A stretch of 64,000 nucleotides of DNA from Zygnema cylindricum (GCA_037447655.1 JBBHKE010002922.1:24733-88732); one strand, 5' to 3'; shown: positions 11,229 through 23,802, counted from the stretch's first letter. Made by a program: numbers and translations. The notes: generated by a model from the sequence alone, not told the origin.

Positions 11229-11519
11229 GTCCATTGATTTGAACTCATTGGAAAAATGTATTGGAGGACGTTGCAAAACCACCCATAATAACAACACGAG
11301 GTGAGGGGGGGGGATAATGGGCATACACAAACATACAATATGAGGGAAAATAATCAAATTTAAATTATTCAATATATCAAATTAAATTAGAAACATTCGG
11401 GTGCTAGCGTCACACAAATTAGGCAACCGGGGTTACCTATATGAAGGTAAGGAAGAAAGGTAAAACTCTAACTTGTACCATACATCCCCGTAAAATGTTG
11501 CGGAAACTTTTTTTATATT

Positions 11520-12300
11520 CTTTGGGACGAGCAATTCCTTTCCATTCTCATGACAATCACCAATCATCCAATTGATTACTCGAAGTCGAGTAATCTTCGT
11601 AGAAACTAGCTGAATTTTTCAGTTTGACACCGTGAGGTTCCCGTAATTATCACATGGTGAGTCCCAATCTCCGGTAGTAGCGCCTTCCACGAGTGGGTCC
11701 ACGTCGGTTGATCCCATTTTTTCAATCGGTGGGTCGGGTCCTTATGTCTCGTTACAATCCATGTCTTCTTCGGCTAGTGGTGGCAAAAATCCAGCCGTAT
11801 CTGTGTTTTTCGTCGCAAAAAATGTGGTAATATGGGAAGTAATGGGCCACATATTTGCGAATATGAAATAAACGTATTGGCCAAAAAAGGATGCAAAGGA
11901 AATAATAGGGATGCAAAAGCCTAAGAAAACGGTGAATATGATAAGAGAGTGCCATTGTATGACTGAACGCCGGATATATAGACCAAGTAAAAATAAAGAA
12001 GTGGGACAAAAAAGAGGGAAACCTTTCCTCAAACTTTCGGTGTCCAAAATTTGAATTTTAATATTTGGTGTGTCATTGAATTATCCATATTTATTAGACG
12101 ACACAGAGAAAAGCGGGAAAGTTTCAAAATTTGCATCAGTTTTGCGAGAGGGAGTATGCACGTGGTAGGCGACAGACGATTTTCATGAATGAGCCATAGT
12201 AACTGCCTTTTGCTAATTGGATGTACGGATTGTATTCGGAATGGCGGCCGGTATGACTGGCAGTTTGTTTGACGTCGTGCTGGAGGCGTAATATTTGTGT
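11520..12300 (-). pseudogene. 5' fragment of the DDE transposon (second copy)
   Basis: Reverse-strand sequence parallels 28080-28860 of the larger copy: the ATCATCCAATTGATTACTCG block, an exon-1-like start (MWPITSHITTFFATK versus MWPISSPITNFFGSY) and the upstream GCACGTGGTAGGCGAC and GGATGTACGG words. Only the leader and N-terminal exon survive. No catalytic exon follows. Confidence 0.6.
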
Positions 12301-12998
12301 GGAAATAAATTTGTCTACGTGTAATTATGGGCGACCAATCACATTATGTTTGAGACGAGGTGGTTGTTGAGATTACACATTTTGGAGCAATTTAGAATAA
12401 GCATTTACTCTAATACATCATAATATTCACGCTAATACCCGTCACAAGCCAAAAAGACGAATGGGAGTGTAACCTTTTTAAAGTTAAGACACATATTAGC
12501 ATTAATTCACTCTAATAGAATAAAGCATCGCGTCATTATTAGCGTTAAGAACCATTATTAACGTACTGTATCGAGGTACAACAGACAAGCGACCAACATT
12601 TTTGAAAACAAGCGTAGCGTAAACGTTACAACCGTATAAGTTACACATCTTACAACTGGACAAAGAATGTACGCTTTACGGCGTAGCGATGACGCTTAAC
12701 AGCGGTAAAATATTCTGCCATGTACGGATGAATCTTTTACATGACGTCGTACGATTTCAAAAAAATGTATGGGTACCTATATTAGTGTAAGCATGCTTGC
12801 GACCGACATTTATTTATTTCAAAAACCCAAATTAGAATTATTGAACAATTAGAATGTATGTTTTTTTTCAAATTTTTCAAATTTTTAATTATCGTAAATC
12901 ATTGTATTTTTTCATAGACGTTAAAGAAACCTGTACGCTAATAGCGATTGGCAGTGTATTGTATTGTACTGTACTGTATTGTAATATAATGTACAGTA
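12301..12998. other. gene-free AT-rich spacer with MITE end
   Basis: No coding signal. Words such as TTAGCGTTAA and ACTCTAATA recur. A MITE-type terminus (GCGATTGGCAGTGTA) lies near 12942-12958 without a clear partner, followed by a GTATT/GTACT simple repeat. Confidence 0.5.
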
Positions 12999-14269
12999 CA
13001 CCGCGAATCGTAATTAAAGTAATATACGCTAATTCCGTCACCCCAAATTTGACTTTGTCACCATAAATAGATTACATTGTTCTAAATTATTTTTTACGTT
13101 ATTTAAGGTTTTTTTTGAATGAGCATTAATAACTCTAATACAATGTCGTTTTAAATCGTGTGGCGTACGCTCGGTGCCTGACCGTGCAAAATTTTGCTTT
13201 ATTAAGTAAACAAATACAAATAATGATTTAATACAGGCCGTTATCATGTAACTGCATTTTAACATACCGCGTAGTGCAAACGTCATAGTGACGATAAACT
13301 GTACGTTTTGTCATATTCTGTACGAATACCAAATTTACCTGATTTAAGTAGAAATATTCAGCGCGTTGAATTTGAATACTAAGGGTAGAATTCCATTAGA
13401 CGAAAAGTGTGGTTCGTTATTGGACGTCGTACAAGTTCGTACACATTCGTACCACGCCGTACCTTTTTTTTATTGTATGTCAGACGAAATATCGTTACAG
13501 GAAAGCTGTCGGGAAGCTCCAATGATGTAGGCGTAATTCCTGGCCGTTGGATATTCCACTTTTTCAAATCCGCGAAGCAATCGCGCACATCATCCAGTGC
13601 GACGATACTCTCCTCGCGATGAGAGTTGTACGATACTAGACGTGTACCATTGGTACACGTGAAAAAGCAAAAAAATATCCGCTTTGAACAAGTGATCACA
13701 GGTCTACACGTCGTATAGGCCATGTGCCTACGTCGTACGGTCCATGTGCCGCCTGCCACGCTGGATGTAGGTGAGCCGAAAATATTTTGGCACGCTCCGT
13801 TTGACATCCACCGACATTCAAAGTTTGTCGCGATCTTCAAAGTTTGCCGCGTCTTTTTGCCATTTTGTTTCGAAATTTTGATTTCCGATTTCAAAATCAA
13901 AAATCTGGCCGCAAACTTTACGTACGAATCATTAACTACCTCCGATTATACTGATATTTCGTTCTGATTTTCCGTTTGAAGATATTCTTTAAGACTTTCA
14001 AATCTGGACACTAACCTACGTGGCGCCAATCATAATTGATAAAGGTTTGTTACTGGCCCGACAAAATGGAATTGTCTTCTAGTAAACGCTGCCAGTAGAA
14101 TTTTCCGTACATTTACTGGGATTGCCTAATGGAATTCTACCCTAAGATAAATTAGAGTAAATTCCTTTTTGAAAAAGTTCTTTCACACAAATTAGAGTTC
14201 ATAACTCTAATTATTTTTTTCTCTTTTTTTATTCTAATTTTTTCCTTACTCTAATTACGATTTGCGGTG
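12999..14269. mobile_element. mariner/Stowaway-like MITE M2, interrupted
   Basis: Terminal inverted repeats CACCGCGAATCGTAATTA and ...TAATTACGATTTGCGGTG are each flanked by TA, as expected for a Tc1/mariner-type duplication. With the 763 bp of nested Harbinger MITE plus duplication removed it is about 508 bp. That matches M1 (16230-16731), with which it shares long stretches in reverse orientation, for example around 13160-13310. No coding capacity. Confidence 0.8.
13383..14142. mobile_element. Harbinger-like MITE nested in M2
   Basis: A perfect 17-bp inverted terminal repeat, GGGTAGAATTCCATTAG at 13383-13399 and its complement ending at 14142, is flanked by TAA on both sides (13380-13382, 14143-14145). 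A 3-bp TTA/TAA duplication with GGG ends fits PIF/Harbinger (Tourist) elements. The 760-bp interior is rich in GTAC words. An antisense open stretch across it has no recognisable domain, so it is probably non-autonomous. Confidence 0.85.
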
Positions 14270-14276
14270 TACTGTA

Positions 14277-14474
14277 CACCGTGAATCGTTATTAGCCTTA
14301 TGTACGCTATATCGGCACCCCAAAATTTTGACATTGATACCTTAAATATAATCATTACACTATTTAAGGACGTGGACCATAATCTGCCACGTCTCCTAGT
14401 ACTAAATTTGAATGAATGACGCTAATTTTTTATTTATACTAATAATTTCTATACGCTTATAACGATGCAAGGTG
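14277..14474. mobile_element. short MITE M3 of the CACCG family
   Basis: Starts CACCGTGAATCGTTATTAG after TA and ends near CGCTTATAACGATGCAAGGTG. It abuts the end of M2, so the junction 14256-14290 forms a palindrome of two facing termini. About 198 bp, no coding sequence. Confidence 0.5.
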
Positions 14475-15232
14475 TTTGTTGGATTTCGTACGAAATCCGT
14501 ACTGTCTTCTTCATCTTTACTGGAGAATCTACGCATATTTTCCAGGGGTTCGCAAAGATTAACCTTCCGATTTTTTCCGAGTTCTCATCTGAAAAGCAAT
14601 CGCTCCATTCGGCCCCGTGCCTGACCTCCTTGCTCTGCCAAGGAGGACGCTAGGTGGCTGAGAACCGTACAGAATCGCTACATGTCGATGGTACGGATAA
14701 GCGGCACGATCGAGAGCCCTTGACACCTCTACACGTGGCGAGGCTCTGTGCCATGTGACTGCGGATATGGTGGGCGCGAATCCACCAGGACATCTCCGCG
14801 GGAAGATATCCTGTCATGCGCCCTTTCCCTTCCCTTGACTTTCATGGTTTGCCGCGCATATGGGATTTCGGTTTTAGCATTACCGTACATGCAGTACAAT
14901 GTGGCAGTACGATCGTACAAATCTGCCTTTCAGACTGTACTCTTCAAATATCATGAACTATGAAGGAATTTGAATATCTGAAAATAAGCCTACGTGGTAC
15001 CACCTAAAGTAAGGCATATACTTTCTTAAAAAATCTTCGAAGATTATTAAATATCTGACAGAAGTTCCACGTGGCACGACAAATAGTGAGAAACGTTTGC
15101 GAATTTAGTTTACTGGCACAGCGTGATGGAATCCTGGCATGAAAGCGACTGCCAGTACGTATCCGTAGAATCACTGGCACCTTCTTTTGGATGGACGGCC
15201 GTACTGGCTCCTCAAAATTCGCAAGTACACTA
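14475..15232. other. spacer between MITEs, with an 18-bp palindrome
   Basis: No gene found. GGATTTCGTACGAAATCC at 14481-14498 is a perfect palindrome. ACTGGCA/TGCCAGT words near 15115-15175 echo the end of the Harbinger MITE (14050-14125), suggesting another decayed element of that kind. Confidence 0.4.
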
Positions 15233-15771
15233 CACCGCGAATATTTATAAGTGTCAAAGTTTAAATAGTGTCGAAGAAAATTTAACGTAATTGATGCTAA
15301 TTAAGAATTTGAAAATTTTCAAAAAAAAGGTGTATTCTAATTTCGGCGTTTATGCTAATTTGGGAATAGCAAAAATGAAATATTCGCCGTACGATTATAA
15401 ACATTAATATATGTATCCAAACAAAACATTTGAAATCGTACGCCGTCATGAATTTAAAATATCCATACATGCTACACTAATTTACGTGTCAGACTAATCC
15501 CGTTTTTTTAGCGCATGTTCCTCTGCGTGAACGTCTGATTTAATTATTTTTTTGTAAATTTTCACTTGAAAAGGTACATTTATGTACGGTCTGACATCGA
15601 CCGTATACCACACTATTTATATTTTATTGTACTTTCGGGCTTTATGCTATTTTGTACGGTACCTTAATTAACGTCAAGGAAAAAATAAAATCATGTATCC
15701 TATTTGAAAAAAAAAAACAAAATTTTAAGAACCCAAATTAGTGACTTTGACACTAATAACGATTCGCGGTG
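15233..15771. mobile_element. MITE M4 of the CACCG family
   Basis: Begins TA-CACCGCGAATATTTATA and ends TAATAACGATTCGCGGTG, giving about 539 bp with inverted ends. The right-hand flank is AA rather than TA, so the target duplication is imperfect. Interior AT-rich, no ORF. Confidence 0.6.
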
Positions 15772-16229
15772 AACTATACTCATCGGATTTTGGCAATAAC
15801 AAACATGCTATTGACTTGTTATCTGCAATTGAACCACGAGCAACATTTTTGATTTCGTCTACAGTTTGTACGGTGTAATTCCAAATTTTTCAAAGACTAT
15901 CCGTATGCATGCGTACGGTTGATCATGGACAATATTGTAAAGTTTTTCGGAACGGGCCCTCCCGGACTCTCTCTCTCTCTCCCTAGCGAGAGAGTCGAAT
16001 ACAAAACTGCGGTTAGGGGATTATTAGGTTTTAAACATATTTCAAAAGTAGGCGTTTTTATGGTAGGCCTTTTGTTGGCGCCTTTATCGTAAGTTGTGTT
16101 ATGGGCTTTTCATGTGATCTTCTTAGATCGCTACTTTGATCAGCGACCATCTGATCGTCCCAATCTGACGGTGTAAATAAAAAAATTTGGTCCGAATGTT
16201 TTAATTGGTCCGAATAGGTCCGAATACTA
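15772..16229. other. gene-free spacer
   Basis: No gene or element boundary identified. Contains a CTCTCTCTCTCTC run near 15970 and repeated GGTCCGAAT words just before the next MITE. Confidence 0.5.
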
Positions 16230-16731
16230 TACCGCGCATCGTAATTAGAGTAATGAAAAAATTAGAGTAAAAAAAGAGAAAAAAATAATTAGAGTAATTT
16301 ACTCTAATTTATGTGATAGAACAGTTTCAGAAAGGAATTTACTTTAATTTATGCGGTGTACTCTAATTTGGCAAGTTAATATCCTCTACTGTAAATAAGG
16401 TATTCGTACAAAATCTAACAAAACGTACAGTTTATCGTCACTATGACGTTTGCACTACGTGGATTGTTAAAACGCAGTTACATGATAATGGCTTGTATTA
16501 AATCATTATTTGTACTTTTTTTATTTATAAAAGTACAATTTTGCACGGACGGACGTCATCCGTACTCCACACTATTTAAAACGAACATATATTAGAATTA
16601 AAAACGTTAATTAAACCTTACCTTAAATAGTATAATGAAAAAATTAGAATCATTTACTCTATTTGATGTGATAGAGTCGAAATTTTGAGCGACCGAATTA
16701 GAGTAATTTACTCTAATTACGATTCGCGGTG
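16230..16731. mobile_element. MITE M1 of the CACCG family
   Basis: Ends TACCGCGCATCGTAATTAGAG and CTCTAATTACGATTCGCGGTG, with TA on both sides. About 502 bp. Its reverse complement follows M2 closely (GTACAGTTTATCGTCACTATGACG-type stretches). The right-hand TA is the first two bases of the hAT-like element that follows. Confidence 0.8.
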
Positions 16732-17576
16732 TAGTGTTGGATATCGAGGACCGTTTGCCGATATTCGATATATATCGAATTTCAGGTACCCGATAATCGA
16801 TATATCGCTTCGATATATCAAATTTCAAATTATCGCGATATATCGCCGATATATTGGCGATATATCGTATCGTCGATATATCGAAGCTTTAAAAAAATAT
16901 AAAAAAAAATCTCACAGGTTATCAAAGTCACGTGACTTTTAACAAAGTGACTGTAAAATCTTTGCCGGAAAGAAATATGGTTTTTTCCTGAAAGTCAACA
17001 GATTGAAGGAGATCTATGAGGTACATTGATGAGGTACACTTGTGAAGTACACGTACGTCATACGGAAGTACGATTTTCCAGACAAAAAAGGTCGGTTTCC
17101 AGATATTTGATGATTTTTTAGATTTGATTACGTGGAACCACTCATATCAGAACACGTATGTAAAACTTATTTACAAACGATACTTGATGTACCCGAGGCC
17201 TCTGTAATACATAAAATTTGCTGTCCGTACTATTACAGAGACCTCCTCGTGTAACCATACCCCAAATAAGTAATCATTAGAATTATAGAATTAGTATTTT
17301 TTTGTCGGTTACATTTTGCGGCGTCTACCTTTAAGTCACGGAACGAAAATCACGGCGTACGTGGCGTATTAGACAATTTGACTTTTTCGCTAAAATAACA
17401 TATTATAAAAAAAAAAAATAAAAATATTAAAATTAAAAAATACTATATATCGCGATATATATCGCGATAATTTATGTTGGTCTCGGTACGATATATCGAG
17501 GATTCTTCTCTATCGATATTCGATATATCGAATATCGAGATTATCGCGATATGAATTTACCCGATACCCAACACTA
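16732..17576. mobile_element. hAT-like non-autonomous element H1
   Basis: Ends TAGTGTTGGATATCG and CGATACCCAACACTA. Both flanks are dense in ATATCGCGATATAT palindromes. It is the same family as H2 (43447-46620) and shows what H2 looked like before its insertions. The left flank is occupied by MITE M1. If M1 sits in the leading TA, the older flank CCGAATAC resembles the right flank CCGAAAAA at 6 of 8 positions. No transposase. Confidence 0.7.
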
Positions 17577-17825
17577 CCGAAAAAAATATGGGTCTTAAGG
17601 TCATATTGTATGTTTGGCATAAAATAGGCATATTGTATGGGCTTACTTTCACCTACTTTTGAACTATGGTTTTAAACAAAATTCAAATACAATATGTTTG
17701 TACGAATAAATAATAAACTTATAGTCCCTTCAAATATCACAAAAAAAATATGGTTTTTTAATTGTGGTACGCTAAGATAGTTTTCACAGGTCAACTATAC
17801 GTCAGAATCTGTCGTGCAATGGTCA

Positions 17826-18441
17826 TTTGCTGCATTCACACTAGAAATGGATGATGAACGAGATGAGGAAACGAATGATCCCGTACCATTCATTCCGCAA
17901 AAAAACAAAAACAGAGGCACCAAACAGGTCGACGGCTCGACTGTCAACATTTTTAGACCGTAGTGACGGACAAAATATACGATTTGGAGCGTAGCGACGG
18001 ACAAAACATACGGTCAAGTGCGTCAAAACTTGACAATTGTAATAAGTCATATTCTTTTCCGGAAAACCTTGTCGGAATGCAGAAATACGACTTTGAAAAA
18101 ACATGAAGTCGTATCCCGAATGAATGATCCGTACTGTAACGAAATTTTCTAAAATGCTAACCCATAAACAAATATCCAATCAAAATCATCTAAAATAGAA
18201 CGTAAAAAAATGTAAACTTAAAACTTCTTTGGATCTTTGACAAAAAGTCCTCCCCCTTTATACCGATGGTTTGGTACGGACGGATTTGAGTCATCGGCGA
18301 CTAATCGTACGGCAAGATGAATCAGATCCGGACGTTTTTGTTGACGTGAGGTGACGTCAAAGGCGTTCACGTCTAAACAAAAAAATGGACATTCATTTAC
18401 TCACCTCATTCATCATCCGTTTCTAGTGCGAATGCAGCAAA
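17826..18441. mobile_element. long-inverted-repeat element, about 616 bp
   Basis: TTTGCTGCATTCACACTAGAAA.. at 17826-17868 is repeated in reverse complement at 18400-18441 (..TTTCTAGTGCGAATGCAGCAAA), about 42 bp with few mismatches. The middle holds two GACGGACAAAA repeats (near 17965 and 17997). Arms this long suggest a MULE-like or foldback element. No clear target duplication seen. Confidence 0.6.
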
Positions 18442-21400
18442 AGGGAAGGCTACAAACACTAATTGGTAACATATTGTTTTTATTTACTCATATGATATCA
18501 TACTGAAGTAGTAGGTTAATAGTAGCATGACAAGTAATTCATGTTTCGACGTCGCACTATTGATAGCTATAAGATTATAGATTATCGTTCTTAAAACAAT
18601 ATGCTACCTATCAATGAATACAACTAAATTTAATTTCGGTTTATTGTGTTTTTTTCATATTTTGATATTGTTTTAGTAAATGAATGTTTTGTACTTTCAA
18701 GTAAGACACCAAGTCTCTAATTTAAAAGGTTCATATACCAAATCATACAAATTTAAGTATCTTTCATTTGTTGAAATATCCTATATCGTTGTTTGATAAA
18801 TATCCGACTAATGTATCTTGACATACAAATATATTATCACATGTTTTTGTAGGAGGTTTTACAAACTTCCTTGTAATAATCTTAAGGCACTGTAAAAAAA
18901 TTGATCTTGTGTTGTTGTAAAATATTGTTTAAAAAGTTATCGAACAATACACGCGAGAATCAATTACCAAAAGAAATAAGGGCACAAGTTTGGACAGCTC
19001 TGGTAATGTAAAACGTTCATGCATTCGTGTTATACTGTCTAGCTTGCAAAAACTCAACCAATCATAAAAATGTATACAAGCATTACTAACACCAAACCTA
19101 AACTACCTTGAGAGACCTTGTTTCTATTTTTTTTATAATATATAAAGTTACGATTGGTGTATTTATATTATATTAGTAGTTCGACATAATCTGAGTTTAT
19201 GTGTATGATTATATTGATAGGTTCCCAAATTGATTCCTTCATTTCTGGTTCAATATGGCTCTAAATTCAATATTTGCGGTTTAAGGAGGTCAATGCATCA
19301 TTGGTAATATTAACTTAACATAAGGTCGCCACAATAATCTCTGTTGACTTCACTTTTTTGAGTTGACCCAAATGATTTGTGAATTGTCTTTAATGCCTCC
19401 CAAATCTCTGAACACTTTTTAATTCTTGTCACGTTTTTGAAAGTGGTTGTAATCAAGACCTCGAATTAAAGTTCTTTTCACTTTGATCGGTCAAAGCCCC
19501 AACCACAAAATAACACATATTTATTGATGTGTGAACACGTATTTATTGTTGTCACGTTTGCAATAACAAATCGTATTTATATAGAGCCGAATACGGTATG
19601 TGCTTAGATGTCATAGAAAAACCCGCGACTTGGCTTGAAGAGACCCCGCACAACTATAGAGGTTGTTCATTATTTGTTTTCTTGTGTTCCCAAAGCCTTG
19701 AGTTTCCAAGTTTTCTTGCTAGTTTCAATCCCATTTCCAAAGTCTTGTACAAACCCAAAATTTTAAGCTTCGTTTTTAGGCTCTCTTTTAGTGTTATATA
19801 TAAAGATTAACGCTTATTTTTGTTGGCATTCATTTTGAACCCAACATAGAGCTATTAACACTAAATGTTTTTTTTCCATTGATTTGTCGTTAACTTTAAT
19901 CGCGATTCACGGTGTATTCCGTTTTTCGTACATTTCCGTATATTTTCCCTACTTTTAATCCGTACACATAAAAATTGCAATTTTTACGAACTTTTCAAAA
20001 ACTACAAATATTAGCGCATTTCCGTAAAAAAATCAAAGTTTGTACGTTTGGTACCTATGTGCTTTATCCTATCAAGTGGGTTAAGGCTTATACCCAAAAA
20101 TTGGCAAAGGTTTTTCCTTTGGCTTATAATCCTTCAAACGTGAGATCCCATGCCTTTGAAAAATACAGTTTCTGATTTTCCTATAATATAAAATTAACCC
20201 CATAATTTACGTATAGTTGTAAAATCCCCGAAAAAGGTTTAAGTAGCAAGAAGTTTGGTCTCTTTCTCACATGTCATTTTGACACCTCTATCTTCGAAAG
20301 GCATTTTCCTCGAGGCCAACAGTACATGGAACTCTACTTATAAGTCTATGCACAATATTGTAATGTTCAACGTTGCCGCTCCGATCTAAAACTTGATGTT
20401 TTGTACAATGTCTCGTTTTACCATTCCATATGATATTTCGGCCGCGAACTCATAGTCCTATTCCAGATATGATATTTTTCCATCAATTTTCTACTTATTT
20501 GGGCAATCTAAGGATCTGCCTTCACATCTCCTACGTAGTCAAAATCCCCAAACAATTTGTATTGTGAAAGGTATCAACCGCTTAACGCCTCTATAATTGA
20601 TAGCTTGACTATTTCAACTTCTAAACTTAACTACGTGGATCTATAAAGTGAAGTTTGGGATTAGCCTTTGGAGCAACAACGGACGCCATCAGCAAACACC
20701 CCAAGGTTCATCCTACTATATGCAAACACAAAAAGGTTCGAAAACACAGTACAAAGTAGATTTAAAAATGAAAAAAGGTCAAATGAAATATTGAACACTG
20801 AACATAATATGCATGTTATTCAACTTTGTCTTGATCCTATAATGAAAGGGTCGCACAACGAAGGTATAAAGTGCCCTTTAAGAAAGAGCATAATAGTATA
20901 GGACATGTGTATCTCCATTCCAGCAATAACAAAGTTTGTTCTTTCTTTTTAAAAATTATGAAATATGAGTTTGTGTTTCATGTGACTAGCTTTGCCTTTC
21001 TTTGGCACCTATGTATGTAAAATAGCTACGTGGTCGAATTCGAATCATAAGTGTGTCGCTCAAATATAATGGATGGTTATGCTTCTCTAAAACGGATCTA
21101 AGTGAGTGTTGGTCGATGGGAGATTACCTCGAGTGTATTAAGCCATTCGTGATTGATTGGGATCGCATTTTTTCACATAGTGGGTGTCGCACAAAATTGT
21201 AATTGAAAATAGCACGTAAAAAGTTTACTAATCGAAATATTATACATGCGGGAATTGCAAGCGAACACCAACACGTCAAAGGCTTACGTAGAGCTATGAG
21301 CTCGTTGAAAAACAGTTCTTTACGCTGATACAATTACGTGCCGTAAATATATTTCAGATAGGAAGCGGGTTGTTTATCATGATAACGCTATTGTTGTTGT

Positions 21401-22914
21401 CGAGTTAAATGGCAATGTTCGAAAAATAAAGAACAAATTATGTTTTCACTATAGGCTTTAAATAAGCCACTTGACGATTCCCCTTGTATAATTCATGTTG
21501 TAAAAATAATTCTAGACACACGAAATTAAGTCTTTTGACCCAAAATAAGCAAATTTGCACGTAGTGTTGCAATAAACGACACACCCAATCTTGTTTTGTT
21601 TGCCAAACCTATCGATAAATAGTAAAAGTTCGCTTACGTTACATTAATAGAAATGTACAACGCACATTAAAAAGTGGCATAATAAATTGTGGCACAAACA
21701 TTAAAGTTATAGTAAATCTATTATTGTGAAATTTATTTGCAAACAACGTAATTAAACTTAGTTGATAGGGAGCCAATATGCAACAAACTTAGATTTTTTT
21801 TTTTCGTGTTGTTCTAAGCAAAAGATACCTTATGATACATTCGTAGAAATTTGGACATAAATGTTTGTAACTATGTGTACACATTCAAATCCATAACTCA
21901 GAAAATGAGAGTCATCTAGTTTTTGATTCTCCAAGCCAAAATCGATAATTGTTACTTAAAAAATTGTAAAATTTATGATTTAAAAAGTCGGTTTTTTAAC
22001 ACATGCATAAGTGTTCGTTTTAACTATTTTTAATATCTAACCATAACTTCATGTGTGTCACATCATTATTTTAGATATAAAATAACGTAATGGGATCATG
22101 GTTGGCACTATTATGGGCTCTTAAACTTCAAATTTGGGTCTAAACATCCAACCTTGTACTATCATAAAAGACAATTTGTTAACCGAATTTGCCAAACTTA
22201 TGCAGTGGGGATTTGTAAAGTGGCCTTTACTGCTTTTTTTTACACCCTAGTCGTATCTATCCCGTCGAGGTAGCATAAGCGTTCACAATCGACCAAATGT
22301 AAGGTTATCGCCCAAACATAACATAGTTGCAAATAACATGTAACAAAACAGTGATCAACTCCGATTGGGGCTAAATTCAACGAATTTGATCGGCTAGCGT
22401 GGCATGATGAACAGGTTGTCTCCCCCCTCCCCTGCCTAAATAGAAGAGTTACCAAAATTCCTTGCGGGTTCAAATATTAAGTTTTTTATTATGCGTTTTT
22501 GTGGTTACTCCATGCAGAATGGGGAAAAAACTCCATTTAACGTCATGAAGCTCAACCTATTATCTTTGTTAGTCTTAACCTTTTGGTTGGACTGTAAACT
22601 CATTTTCTACATTTACTCATCGAATTTCAACTTAAGTGTTGGATTGGAATTGTAAGATTATGTTTCGGTTGGAGATCTCCAAAATAAAAATTGAGCACAA
22701 AAAAAAGGTGATGTAAGTGCAAATAATAACGCTAATTTTGATAGCACTGTTGATAAACATGATAAGTTTTACACAGTTCGAGGTAAGTGCAAGTGCGAGG
22801 TAACATTGCCCAACGATACCTCTAATATTGCCGTGTGTGGCGTAGCGTACCGATACTGGATTTTATGGGTTGACAAAGTAACGCCACATCAGATTGACAA
22901 TAGTGTAAAGTACA
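18442..22914. other. 4.5-kb AT-rich gene-free region
   Basis: No frame over about 90 codons, no domain, no tRNA. A CACCG-family terminus (CGCGATTCACGGTGTA) lies near 19900-19916. A plus-strand stretch 21117-21329 reads as a possible decayed coding fragment (SMGDYLECIKPF... with one internal stop) but matches no family I know. Confidence 0.5.
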
Positions 22915-23130
22915 ATACACAGCTGATCGTTATAAGTGTTAATAACTCTAATTTTGTCGCGGCTTTTTTCAGCCCAAAATCATAAACTAGTGTTTATTAA
23001 CATTAAAATATAATTAACGCTAATATGGAAAGTATTTATTTAGTGTTAACCATTTTATATTACGTTCGTCAGAACTAGTGTGATGTAAGAGAAGCTCGTT
23101 TTCGTACATCGTGTCTACGTGCCATCTCAT
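22915..23130 (+). repeat. MITE-derived repeat M5
   Basis: Starts with a degenerate terminus (TACACAGCTGATCGTTATAAG) and aligns over about 200 bp with the reverse complement of 44455-44659. Shared words include AGCCCAAAATCATAAA, TAACGCTAATATGGAAAGTA and GAGAAGCTCGTTT. The far end of the element is not defined. Confidence 0.6.
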
Positions 23131-23453
23131 TTCTACAACAAGAAGTGATTTTCACATGTAAATTAGTAAATTAGGGAATTGCTAATCGTAGAGACGATTT
23201 TTGTAGCGAAAAGGTAGTTGTCAAAAATTGTACATTTGAAGTACAGTTTCGTACAAGCTACGTACCTTTAAGTTCTAATTTGACGCTCAATCCGTCGAAC
23301 AATTTTGACTGGCAAAATATTGTAACGGCGGTTAAAAAACTATCGCGCTTGCGAACGTCGACAGTCATGAAAAAAAAACAATTCACACGGCCGGCGCAGG
23401 TTTAATGTAATAAAATTGAGGCAACCATATAAAAATAAAATGGATGCGCGCAG

Positions 23454-23802
23454 GTAGTTACTGACTTCACGTGAGCTCCATTGTGAAAGCACACATCGAC
23501 AGTTGACTTAGCTGCAAAAATATAATATTTTCGCGAACCGCTACGCTGAACTTGGACACAAATTAAAAGACGACGTACGACATGTATAAATTTGCACGAA
23601 ACGAAATAAACTTCGTACAAAATATAAAACCGTACTCGCGTATAAAAATATCAATGAAACTAAAATGACGCGTCGTCACGCGCGACCAAATGAAGCCACA
23701 CTATTTACGAATCAACATTCTTACATTGAATAAGTACTTCACATTGATTCACATTGTCGGTGTGTGCTTTCACAGTGGAGCTCACGTGAAGTGAGTAACT
23801 AC
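23454..23802. mobile_element. 349-bp inverted-repeat MITE
   Basis: GTAGTTACTGACTTCACGTG.. at 23454-23503 is repeated as its reverse complement at 23753-23802 with about four differences in 50 bases, giving very long arms around a 250-bp AT-rich centre. Transcribed, this would form a strong hairpin. The right arm abuts a CACCG-family terminus (ACACCGTCAATCG). Confidence 0.7.

Noticed and set aside
13379-13900. 173-codon minus-strand frame in the Harbinger-like MITE
   Set aside because: No transposase or Myb-like motif, and the element is only 760 bp; probably a chance ORF in GC-balanced DNA.
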